This document shows, piece after piece, positions 45,776-56,400 of a DNA stretch of 64,000 bases. Origin of the DNA: Phallusia mammillata (Eukaryota > Chordata > Ascidiacea > Phlebobranchia > Ascidiidae); contig QLIY01000099.1 in NCBI GenBank assembly GCA_003260075.1, positions 124,001 to 188,000 of the forward strand. Direction: 5' to 3'. Each line of letters starts with the position of its first letter. Position 1 is the first letter of the stretch. A program made the translations under genes and the position numbers. A model generated the notes under the pieces. The model was not told the DNA's origin, searched no databases, and saw only the letters and a program-made list of their open reading frames with translations.

Positions 45776-46573
45776 ATGTTTCGTTTTAAGTTTAGAAATA
45801 GCGTTACGATACAGGGAAGTAGATGTTCAACACGCGACAAAATCCCCAAAGATCAAAAAGTAAACATAGCACTATCTTTCTGGTGCTTTTTAAACTTTAG
45901 GGAACATACCCACAGTGACAGGGTGCAAATCTTGTCTAGCAAACCTACCCTATACTCTCGACGTAATGTCCTACTACATCCAGATAAGAAACTGTTTTTG
46001 CTTGCGATAAGACAACCTAAGGTTAACGTACCCCAGTTAAGCTGTGATGAGAGGTGTGTTATAAACAACCATCGTCAGCTGACAAAAATAGAATGTGCTT
46101 ACATTTTGCACTACAAAAACGTATTATGGCGGATTTTAAAATATACTCAACGTGTTCAAGCAAAAATAATCATGTTTAACTCTGCGTATATTTTTTTGTG
46201 TGTAAAACTGTATTTTTACGTATTACTCCATACAACCACATTGGCAGCGAATTGCACCACTGCTATCTCGGCACTGTATATTTTAATGACGGACGTCATA
46301 CCACCAATCTTCGTCGATTTGCGTGTATCGTGTTGTGCTTTTCAGACTTTCCGGGACAACTTTTTTCTTCAAAGTAATCATTTTTTGCATCTATTTCAAC
46401 AAAATGATATCAATAAGAATGTTATCCGCAACGCCTCCATAAGAGTTCGGAATCGCTTATCCGCTGGGAATACCAACGGAGTCATCTTGTCTTGGGTTTG
46501 TGGTTTTGTCTGCTGGCGGTGGTTTTGTGTTTATCAGGATTATTGTCAAAGTTTTGTCTGGGACTTGTTTTAG
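45776..46573 (+). CDS. 265-codon open reading frame of unknown nature
   Basis: ATG at 45776 to TAG, uninterrupted. At about 36% GC a stop is expected every ~14 codons, so this length is unusual. The translation is rich in Cys, Phe, Tyr and Val. It has two hydrophobic stretches near residues 130-150 (MFNSAYIFLCVKLYFYVLL) and 160-180 (TTAISALYILMTDVIPPIF). No signal peptide, known motif or nearby polyadenylation signal is visible. It could be an exon of an unrecognised gene, a decayed transposon frame or chance. Confidence 0.25.
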   Translation: MFRFKFRNSVTIQGSRCSTRDKIPKDQKVNIALSFWCFLNFREHTHSDRVQILSSKPTLYSRRNVLLHPDKKLFLLAIRQPKVNVPQLSCDERCVINNHRQLTKIECAYILHYKNVLWRILKYTQRVQAKIIMFNSAYIFLCVKLYFYVLLHTTTLAANCTTAISALYILMTDVIPPIFVDLRVSCCAFQTFRDNFFLQSNHFLHLFQQNDINKNVIRNASIRVRNRLSAGNTNGVILSWVCGFVCWRWFCVYQDYCQSFVWDLF

Positions 46574-46705
46574 TAATCCAAACAAGACATCTTGTCAATG
46601 ATAAGACACGTTTGCGACTTACTTCATGACACCATTGCTTATTTGAATAACATTGTGTAAAAACAATTTCTCACTGATCGGTTTCTCACAATTTTACTTC
46701 CTTTT

Positions 46706-46798
46706 TTACGGGGTTCGAACCGAGGACGCTATCGGGGACGAATCTCGATCAATGTTTTTATGTCTGTATGTGAGTCAGGCGCCCTGGACCATTCGGTC
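46706..46798 (-). other. tRNA-derived relic (A and B box-like)
   Basis: On the minus strand, TGGTCCAGGGCG (46791-46780) resembles a pol III A box and GGTTCGAACCCC (46721-46710) matches the B box exactly. The acceptor arms do not pair, so this is a tRNA-derived SINE head or pseudogene, not a tRNA. Confidence 0.25.
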
Positions 46799-46970
46799 GA
46801 CATCGGTAAAAGTTTGTACCTGAGAGTAATCCACTTTAGATTACTCCAACTGGTGTTGGGAACCTGTATTTGCGACAAATCACCTCAAAACATATTTAAG
46901 ATCATAGGCATATGACCCATTGGGTAATTTGAATACAGTCTGAGAAATATGATGTCGCCACTGTTTCGCC

Positions 46971-46978
46971 TATAAAAG
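46971..46978 (+). promoter_or_regulatory. isolated TATA-like box
   Basis: TATAAAAG followed 20 bp later by CACGTG. No gene was recognised downstream, so function is doubtful. Confidence 0.15.
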
Positions 46979-47751
46979 CGGATCACTTATCACGTGAAGT
47001 CGAGTTAAAGGTTTCAATCCGCTTAGTCACATTATTCCGAATCCGACTCAAATCTAATTGGTTTACCTTCAATGTAGACAAAAACAGTTTATTCTAGTTT
47101 CCTAAACGCTTTACAGCAGCATATACGTGAATTTCGTTACATGCATCGTAATATGCCAATGTCATAGTGGTGTTGTTTGGCACAGCAAGAATGAAATCAA
47201 TGAAAGATAACCTACTAAATCGACGTCAAAGGTGGTTGTAATTTCAAAGTGAAAGAAAATTGTATGTGGTAAAAAATTAACCCTTTAAAACGAAAGCAGA
47301 ACGATGTTACAAATTAACAACGTACGAAGAACCTTGCCATCCTGTATAAATAAAACCGACCAAGTTTTGAACAATACTTTATTTGGCAAAAAAACATTAA
47401 GTGCACCGATTGAGTAGCTTGGCCCAAATTAGCAAAAGAGGAACCGGCGCTGTGGGGGTATTGGGGTTTTCCGTGGTGAGGGAACGGAATGTCGCAAACT
47501 CCCCCCTTTGTTTCACTGCCAAAACCGTAAACACAGGCAATTGTTCGCAGTGGCTTACCGTGTCGGTCTTTTTTGACTCAGTTGCTTTCCTTGACGCTCA
47601 GATAATGTACGTTTATGCGTAACTTTGTAACTACAAAAGTTATAATTTGCAATAACGCTTGGCTGGCACATACGTTTTCCCACGAGAGACAAAGTTGAAT
47701 GCACTAATTATTAGTGACTAATACGTTTGTAATTATTGTCCAAGAAACTCA

Positions 47752-48060
47752 TAGGGGTCGGCAACCTTTAGAGTGGCGCGTGCCGGTTTACTTGTTATTT
47801 CCATGTGGCAATGGCTTCGCGTGGTAATATTTTTGTGGGTAATATGTGGTTTGTGCCACGTGGTCTTAATAGTAAGCAGAAAGCAAAGTGCTTTGTGCAT
47901 GCGGACTGGATTTAAGACAGTGGCGTGATAAAAAAACTGAAAACAAGCAGTGTAATAGGTTAAATTCGTACTTAAATATATACACAAATCGGTTGGCGTG
48001 CCATGAAAAATCACCTCGCGAAACAACCTTGACACGCGTGTCAGGGTTGCCGACCCCCTG
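47752..48060. mobile_element. hAT-type MITE, ~309 bp
   Basis: Ends TAGGGGTCGGCAACC and GGTTGCCGACCCCCTG. Copy B of the surrounding block lacks it (near 50140), confirming an insertion. The TSD is eroded. Confidence 0.8.
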
Positions 48061-48435
48061 GTATATAGGATTTGCATACAAACTACCATTTTTTATCAGC
48101 ACATTGCGATTGTAAAATGTTCTATAGAAAACGTTTCAAACTGTGGCGAAAAGAACCACCGGTGGCGAAATTCAGGAACTACTACCGCACTCGCGAAATA
48201 ACCATTATAAATTTATCACACCGTGTCATTTTGCAAGTTTTCTTTGTGACGGCAAAAATTCCATGGATTAAGGTTACCAACGCGAAACTAGTTTTGCTTG
48301 GGTAAGAATGGATGACGTAACGGTTTCTGGAAGCAATACAATTTAGTTCCGCAACGAATTATTTTCGATCGTGGTAATTTGTTTACCTCATTATATATTT
48401 CAATAGTCTGTATCTTAATCGTCGTTCGTTTAGTT

Positions 48436-49024
48436 CAGGGGTCGCCAACCCGCGGCTCCGGAGCAGCATGCGGCTCTTTGATCCCTCTGATGCGGCTCAG
48501 TTTTTGAATTTACCAAATGTTGTACATTTGAATAAAAATTATGTGACGATTAGGCCGAACACGAAAATTGAAGTGCAGTGACATGACTGTACTCGCTTGT
48601 CGTAGTTACCTGCAAGCCCATCTCTATACCATCAAACGTGAAGTCTGAAGAGGCAACCTGGCGGCGCGCAAGTTAATACGCAATATGAGACAATACTGTT
48701 TTTGTTTGCAGTGTGTGTGCGCGCGTAACAATAGCTATTTGTTAATTGTTACGTAACAAACGCGTTAACAAAGGAATACAAATCTGCAAAAACAGAATAT
48801 GCAACGCTACGTAAAGTTGTTTTCTCTGCTGACGAGACTAGTATACCAGTGTGTCTAATATGCAATGAAACACTAGCTAACAACAAAAAGTCGAAAGTCA
48901 TAAGACTAAAAACGTTTCGCATTTCATTTTTCATTTTAAAACAACTTTGTGGCTCCCAGTATTTTGTTTACTACGTGAAACTGGTCCGAGTGGCTCTTTG
49001 AGTAGTAAAGGTTGGCGACTCATG
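48436..49024 (+). mobile_element. hAT element remnant, 589 bp, with BED-finger transposase fragment
   Basis: Ends CAGGGGTCGCCAACC and GGTTGGCGACTCATG. TSD gtttagtt is perfect at 48428-48435 and 49025-49032. The left end carries GCATGCGGCTCTTT, a word familiar from hAT families spread across animals. At about 48793-48920 the plus strand encodes KVVFSADETSIPVCLICNET then LANNKKSKVIRLK. That is the start of a ZBED-type finger of hAT transposases (CxxC; the His pair is lost). The element is internally deleted. Confidence 0.8.
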
Positions 49025-49620
49025 GTTTAGTTATTTCTAAAGTTTGTTCGCAAAAATATACCGTTACGCAAGTTGGTAACACGATCCAAAAACGTATAAA
49101 GACGACCTGAACATAGCTGGCAATTTGAACAGGAATTCTAAATTACCCTTTTGTTGGTATGACAAGAAACTGATGCCAGAAAGATCCCAGAGTTTAAAAT
49201 AGACTATGATCGAACAAACACAAGTACGCGTTTCCTATTTCCAATTTTGTAATTTTCCGTACCTTTTCGAAAGGATAAGTGAAACTACCTGAAGGCTTAA
49301 GTGGTTTTGCGTCCGGTAATAAATGTAGTTATTTTCTCCGTTATATTCCAGTGAAAACACACCTTAGTGTATGCGAGACCACCTTTGTGTATACGATGTA
49401 ACTTAAAAAAATCAGATAGTATCTTATTTTATCCCGACCATCTCATACGTTATTGCGCNTGACTTACCCTGTCGGGTTTTTTTGCCTACAGTTGCTGTTT
49501 CCTTGTGGATGCTCAGGTAATGCACGTTCATGTGCAACGCAAACCTTGTAAAGATAATAATTTGCAACTCTTGCTAGCGCACACGTTTTCCCATGAGAAG
49601 CAAAGTTGAATGCACTAATA

Positions 49621-50099
49621 CAGGGGTGCCCAACCTTTTTTGACTCAAGATCGACTTTTGAGGTAGTCCGACTCTCGGGATCTACCCATCCAACACAAAT
49701 TAAAAATATAATGCAAGACTATACGTGATTATTACCAAAGAATAACTTGCATTTTTCCGAGCCCTGTTTTACGTTATTACAGTGTTTTGGGTTTGACTTT
49801 TTACACTACATTGAGCAGCATTTCTAATATTTATCCCATGCTAATCTTTGGAATAGAAAAAAATACCAGCAAAAAGTAAGTTACACCAGCAAAGTAAGTA
49901 ACTATTACTTTTGTGGCGTAACAAAGCACCCAATGAGTATTTGTGATTTGAACTTGTCAACAAATCCTAATGAATAATTTTCAAAATAAAGTCATCGTAC
50001 AAAAAGCTGTTTGAAATAATTTTCAGCATCCCTCGCGATCGACTTGATATCAGTCCGAGATCGACCAGTCGATCGCGGTCGACGAGTTGGGCACCTCTG
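49621..50099. mobile_element. hAT-type MITE, 479 bp, TSD cactaata
   Basis: Ends CAGGGGTGCCCAACC and GAGTTGGGCACCTCTG. TSD cactaata is perfect at 49613-49620 and 50100-50107. GATCGAC words lie near both ends. It is absent from copy A of the surrounding block. A fragment of the same family is at 8873-8916. Confidence 0.9.
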
Positions 50100-50942
50100 C
50101 ACTAATACATTTGTAATTACTGTCCAACAAACGTATAGGACCCGCATGCAAATTACCAATAGCATTTTTCCTTGTCGCAAAACGATTGCGATTGTAAAAA
50201 AGTTCTGCGGAAAACCTTTCAAACCTTGTACAGTTTATTTTTTCCCAGGGTGCAGATTGGGGCTGGTTTGTGCAATCGAGTTAGAAACACCTGTGGCGAA
50301 ATCCAGAAAATACTACCTACTGCACTGGCGAAATGACCATTGTGAATTTATCACACCGTGTCATTTTGCAAGCTTTCTTTGTGACTACAAAAATTCCATG
50401 GATTAGTGTTACCAACGCGAAACGCCTGATTGAATAAGAGTAGATGATGTAATGGTTTCTGGGAGCAACACAATTTAGTTCCCCACAAATTATTTTCGAA
50501 TGTGGTAATTTATTTACCTCATCATATATTTCAATGGCCTGTATCTCAATAGTCGTTTGTCTAGTTGTTTCAAAAGTATGTTGCAAATATATACCGTTAC
50601 GCAAGTTGGTAGCACATCGTACAAGCTGAAAGTTGTATTTCAGAAATGTCGTGGTATAATTTTGTTGACAAATATTCATATATATTCCAGACATGGTTTG
50701 AAAGACACTAGCTTGCACTAATGTAGTGCAAACAAGTAACTTGATCCTACAACTCGTAACCGGTTACCAGAGCTAAGCTATCAATTTCAACAGTCATTTC
50801 ATATATATCAGTGACACTTTTGTGTCACCGGGAACCACCCATGCTTAGAAAGAAGTATTTTTAATCAGACAAGCGTTACATCATGAATCTAAAAGTGTAG
50901 AACAACGAAGAGCTCAGCACACTAACGTACAATCTAAAATTA

Positions 50943-51033
50943 CTTTCAAAAATTTTTGCACTTTCAGTAAACATGTGCTTTCCAAAATTTTTGCACTTGC
51001 AGTAAACATGTGCTTTCCAAAATTTTTGACTTG
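50943..51033. repeat. short tandem repeat, ~36-bp unit, 2.5 copies
   Basis: The unit contains AAAATTTTTGCACTTGCAG and TAAACATGTGCTTTCC, repeated head to tail. Confidence 0.7.
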
Positions 51034-51509
51034 CAATTCATCTTAATTTCCTAGAAACTAGTTTAATGATGTGCGCATAATCGTTTTTGTTTTCTGCATG
51101 AAGAAACAATTCAGGACAAACGTTATAAGTAACAAACGCGGTATTATAAGTAACAAACGTTTTTGTCAGAATAAGCGATTTCTGCGCAAATAAAAACGGA
51201 ATAAATAAATACCAAAAGGTTTTCGCGTGCCATCAGGAATGCCGTCGCCTACCACACCGCGAACCGGTTGGGAAACACTACTCTATAATCACCTTGTGTT
51301 CGTGGTACTGATACCAAAAAGATCCCACATTCTTAAATAGACTATGATCGAACAAACACAAGTACGCGTTTCCTATTTCCAACCTTGTAATTTTCCGTAC
51401 CTTTTCGAAAGGATAAGTGAAACTACCTGAAGGCTCAAGTGGTTTTACGTACGTGAATGAATGCAGTTGTTTTCTCCGTTAAATTTCAGTGAAAACAAAC
51501 CTCTGTGTA

Positions 51510-52770
51510 TACGAACTGAGAGTATTTGAACTGAACGGTATCTGACCCTTCAACAGGCAGCATGGTCATCGACGATCACCGTTTATTTAATTCAATAACT
51601 GAGAATGGAAAGTATTGTTTTTCTCGATCTACTTGCCCGATCTACTTTCAGGGAACAGTTGTTATTTACACAAATGATCAATATTACATAATGGTGACCG
51701 GTGCGCAAAAGATTTACGTTTGATAGCCGCTCCTTTTAAAAGCTTTTTTCACCGACAATGAAAATCCAGGAATAAGTTTTTTATAGCAAATAAACTATTA
51801 TTTGCGCTAAAACTCCCACTGACATTTTTAAGTCATAGCAACGTTCATGTACATTAACTTAAAAATAGTAGATTTTATTTTCCAATGCAGATTCGCACGC
51901 CTTTGGGTGAACTAATCGCACGCCAAATAGTTGCAAACAGGCAGACATCCACAAATAATCTGAGTTTGATTCAAAAGCTTGTTCTATTTTGGCTTGCCTT
52001 TACAAAACGAAACAAACACATTTAAACGTAGAAAACGACACAAAAATGGAACTCTGTCATTCGATTTAAATATTGTCAAATCAACAAAATACAAGGCGAT
52101 ATGAACAGAAGAACAGAATGACGTTGGCAAAGAGACGATGTATATAGCATGTGCTTTCCTTTACCTTATTCAACTTTATAATTCCTTGCATATTCGGATT
52201 AAGAACAAAATACAAAAGTAACAGTAAGTGCTTTAATAAAAGTTAATATGATTGGAGCGAAACAGTGTTAATGCGTACGCTACAAATCTTGACAAAACAG
52301 GAGAAGTTTCTCTCAGAAGATAAATTTACACAAAGTTCGAGCGCAAATAATGTTAGATTTTAGTTTAATGCGAACTGAAGTAATATTCTGCGCAAAGTGT
52401 GACTAGCCATTAAAAAACAAACAAGAAAAATACACGACAACTCAAGAAAAAACACAAAAATAATAAAATAAACACGTTAAACGGTTAGATTTGGCAAATG
52501 CAATTGATCAAACGTTCAGGGTATATTAATGTTAAAAATTAATGTTATTGTTACTATCTGATAAACAACTCCTTGCCATTTTCTCTTTGCAGCTCTGCTT
52601 AGGGTTCCATTATGAACCTTTCAAAATATGCTGAGGTGTTTGTCCAAGCTGTGCTGCACAGGCTCAGCGGTGTTGCAAAACTAAATTTCAACACAAGCCA
52701 CAACTCCCGCGTGGGACGTGGATTGTAAGGGTAGTAGCCTAATTAGCAATGTTTACTCTTATGTAAAGCG
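51510..52770. other. 3' flank of LRR3, no gene seen
   Basis: AT-rich sequence, probably including the LRR3 3' UTR. No supported coding region. Confidence 0.4.
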
Positions 52771-52777
52771 AGTTCTG

Positions 52778-53455
52778 ATGTAGTGAAGAAGCGCTTTGGA
52801 AGCTCTAACTTTGTTAAGACCCCAGCTATTATTGTTATTTAGCATCCAATCACACAACAGTAATTGAATGTTCCTGGATTTCCATTGCCGAATTCTTATC
52901 TGTTGTTATACTTTGTGTGTCAACCTCCCTCACCGTTTGCACCTGTATCGGTAATTTCAAAGGTGTCTCGCCGTCGTCTTCACAGTAAGCAATCTGACCC
53001 TCGCCCACCGAATGATAGGCGCTGTCCGAACGGTGTCTTGCGATCTTTGGGGATCTGGCTTGCGGCGTTTTGTAATGCACACCATTCAGGTCTTTGGTTA
53101 TAACTTGAGGGCCCCCCCCCCATGTAGTGAAGAAGCGCTTTGGAAGCTCTAACTTTGTTAAGACCCCAGATATTATTGTTATTTAGCATCCAATCACACA
53201 ACAGTAATTGAATGCTCCTGGATTTCCATTGCCGAATTTTCATCTGTTGTTGTACTTTGTGTGTCAACCTCCCTTACCGTCTGCACCTGTATCGGTAGTT
53301 TCAAAGGTGTCTCGCCGTCATCTTCACAGTAAGCAATCTGACCCTCGCCCACCGAATGATAGGCGCTGTCTGAACGATGTCTTGCGATCTTTGGGGATCT
53401 GGCTTGTGGCGTTTTGTAATGCACACCATTCAGGTCTTTGCTTATAACTTGAGGA
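52778..53455. repeat. allelic duplicate of the LRR3 3' end (C run 53112-53121)
   Basis: 52778-53111 recurs at 53122-53455. Both encode the C-terminal 80-90 residues of LRR3 and its stop, with differences such as QSITTDK versus QSTTTDE. Confidence 0.85.
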
Positions 53456-56400
53456 GGGTCGTTTAAAACAAGTTGAGTGCTTGTGGTTGTTACCACGGCT
53501 TTAGGTTCCGTTTGTGACTCTGGGTCAGATAGTAAAGGAAGATTAGTATTACCTGATCCTGCTTGTATCTTGTCCTCTTTCTTTTGGATGCGTGGTGTTT
53601 CTTTTTGAGGTTGCTTTTCTTTAAGTTTGTTTTTTCGTTTTCGCCGGCTAACAAACACAGCGATAACAACTATTACCACAATGCTGGCAACAACAAATGC
53701 TACAATCAATATCAAAAGGTCACTGATTTCTTCTTTAGTCCCAAACGCCTTTGGAGACGGTTGCTCGAACGGTTCTGTAACTCCCCCCCCCCGATGCGTG
53801 GTGTTTCTTTTTGAGGTTGCTTTTCTTTAAGTTTGTTTTTGCGTTTTCGCCGGCTAACAAACACAGCGATTACAACTATTACCACAATGCTGGCAACAAC
53901 AAATGCTACAATCAATACCAAAAGCACACTGATTTTAAACTCGTCTTCAGTCCCAAACGCTTTTGGAGACGGTTGCTCCACCTGTTCTGTCGTAGATTTT
54001 ATGGGGTATGTTGCAAGTGGATTAACATTTTCAGGTGGCAAAGTTTCCTCTTTTTTAGGCTCCACATCCTCTTTGGGGATCGAATCTTTCTTTTCCGGTG
54101 CTGCGATTACCACAGCCAGGGTTGAGATGCTTGCTTTGCTTGTAGTCGATGATGGTTTTGTGGATGTTGGTTGTTCTTTCGGACAAAATATCGGAAGAGA
54201 CAACGTGCTAAGCATTTTCCCCGCAGCGTTTCCAGTTTGACATTGAATGTCCAGAGCAGTCTTCCACTGCGGACTTGTGATGCCGTTTTTAAGGAAATAC
54301 TAACAAGAAGTACAAAGGTCATTTTACATTGGTTCTTATAATGTTAGTATTTTATTGATGTTCAAAGTGATATTGTAGCTCCGTATCACAACAGCTAAAA
54401 TGTCATTAGTTTACCCTTTCATTAAAGCTTAATATCAAGCACCCATACCAGAGTCACAATAGTCACAGACACAATCACATGACCACCGAGTTAAATTCGT
54501 ATCCAACTTTGAAGCTTACCCAATACTCATAGACACAGTCGCATGACCACGGATTGCCGTTTACGAAATATTCGGATGAGAATGAAGGCAAACTTCCGCT
54601 ATGACTCGAGGTCCTGAATAAATCGGGGTCTGGGTAGGTCAGCTGGTTGTTAGCAAGTAGAACGTACTTGAATTGTCTGCAAACGAAAAAAACAAATGTT
54701 CTGGTGGCTTGATTTGTAGTGTTATAGTTTTTTTTGTGACAAGCGATTTTGTTTGATCCCCCCCCCCCACAGTCGCATGACCACGGATTGCCGTTTACGA
54801 AATATTCGGATGAGAGGGAAGGTAAACTTCCGCTGTGGCTCGAAGTCCTGAATAAATCCGGATCTGGGTATTTGAGCTGGTTGTTGCCAAGTAGAACGTA
54901 CTTGAATTGTCTGGAAAAGAAAAAAGAATGTTTAGGAGGTGGCTTGATTTCGTAATGTTGCAAGTTAGGTTCTTGTGTTATTGTGATAAGCGATTTTGTT
55001 TGAGTGATAAAATCACCAAAATGCGTTTGACTTAGATGTCTAAATGCATGTAGGAATTTTGAGGTGTTTTGACTTTCAGGGTTTATTGGTCACCTGGGAC
55101 AAAAAAATTAAAACAGTTTTCCTAAACCGAACGAGGTAATTTAAACGACCAAGCTTAATCCCTTGGACGATGACGAAATTTTATTTAGCCACATGCATAT
55201 GAACACGTAAAACACTATATGATTTCATCTTTTAAAATCAAAATGCAGCTGAAATCCATTTCTAATTTTCATTAACCTTTCTCGAAACTTTTGAGTGTTG
55301 TTGCCCCCCCCCCCGTAGACGAAGTCGAAAACCTTGTAGTTTTATTTAGTCACATACATATGAACACGTAAAACTCTAAATGATTTTATCCTTTATAAAT
55401 CAAAATGAAGCGGAAATCGATTTCAAATTTTCATTAACCTTTCTCGAAACTTTTGTGTGTTGTTTATAGTGTTGATGTTATTTTGTCGAAGATCAAGTTT
55501 ATTCAATTTCGGATAATAATGAAGGTCCATTCCGTCGAAACTGCTCAAACTGTTGCCTTTCAGAAGAAGGGTTCTGCACAGCAATGCAAACATCAAGCTA
55601 AGATACCTATTTCAAATACATTTTGGTGCTATAGAAAAACAACACATATTTCGTTAAGCATAACCGAACGCAATGTGAAAACAGCATTGATAAGCATAAG
55701 GTAATGCATTTCGGACAGAAACTGTATTTAAATTACATAGAAATCGACTGAAGTTAAATGATATTAAAATCGTTTGAATGTGTGTGGACCTTGATCATGT
55801 TAAAGTTAGGAATAAAAAAGTTTTTTTTTAAATGACCCACAATAACCCGATGCTTCATGACCATATCAGTCAAAACTAATTCGACCCTTTTAATTTGACC
55901 AAAATGGCTTACGTTGGCTTACCTTAGATTAGGAAATTTGAAATCCCCGTTCCAGGGGAGGCTTGTTAATTGGTTTCCGCTAAGGTCCAAAGTTTCCACG
56001 GATTTTAGAGACCGAAACACATCGGGGTGAATAACAGATATACGGTTGTTTGCCAACCGAAGTTCCTTCAGGCTTCCCAAGTCGTTGAATGCAAACTGTG
56101 TAATTTCAGTAATGACATTGTCGTTGAGATCAATGAGAGTGAGATTTTGAAGGCCTACAAAACAAATTGGGATTATTATTTTTTACTTACCTTGGGGTTT
56201 AGCTAAATAACAGTCTACACTTATAAGTTACTCTTAAATTTTTCCCCCCCCCCAGAAGTAGAGTTCTACACAGAAATACAAACCATCAAATTTATGCTAT
56301 CTGTTTAAATACATGTTGGTGCTGTGGAAAAACAACAATTTCTTTCAACGTAATCGAAACTAATATGAAAACAGCATTTATAAACATTTCAGTTAAATGC

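Larger units (their letters stand above)
47550..51500. repeat. two ~1.9-kb diverged copies of one block, junction at the n at 49459
   Basis: Copy A (47550-49458) and copy B (49460-51500) align in order: CAAAGTTGAATGCACTAAT, CGTTACGCAAGTTGGTA and TAGACTATGATCGAACAAAC occur in both. They differ more than the other duplicates, perhaps 10-20% by eye. Copy A has elements at 47752 and 48436, and copy B has a different one at 49621, so the insertions came after the split. Confidence 0.7.
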
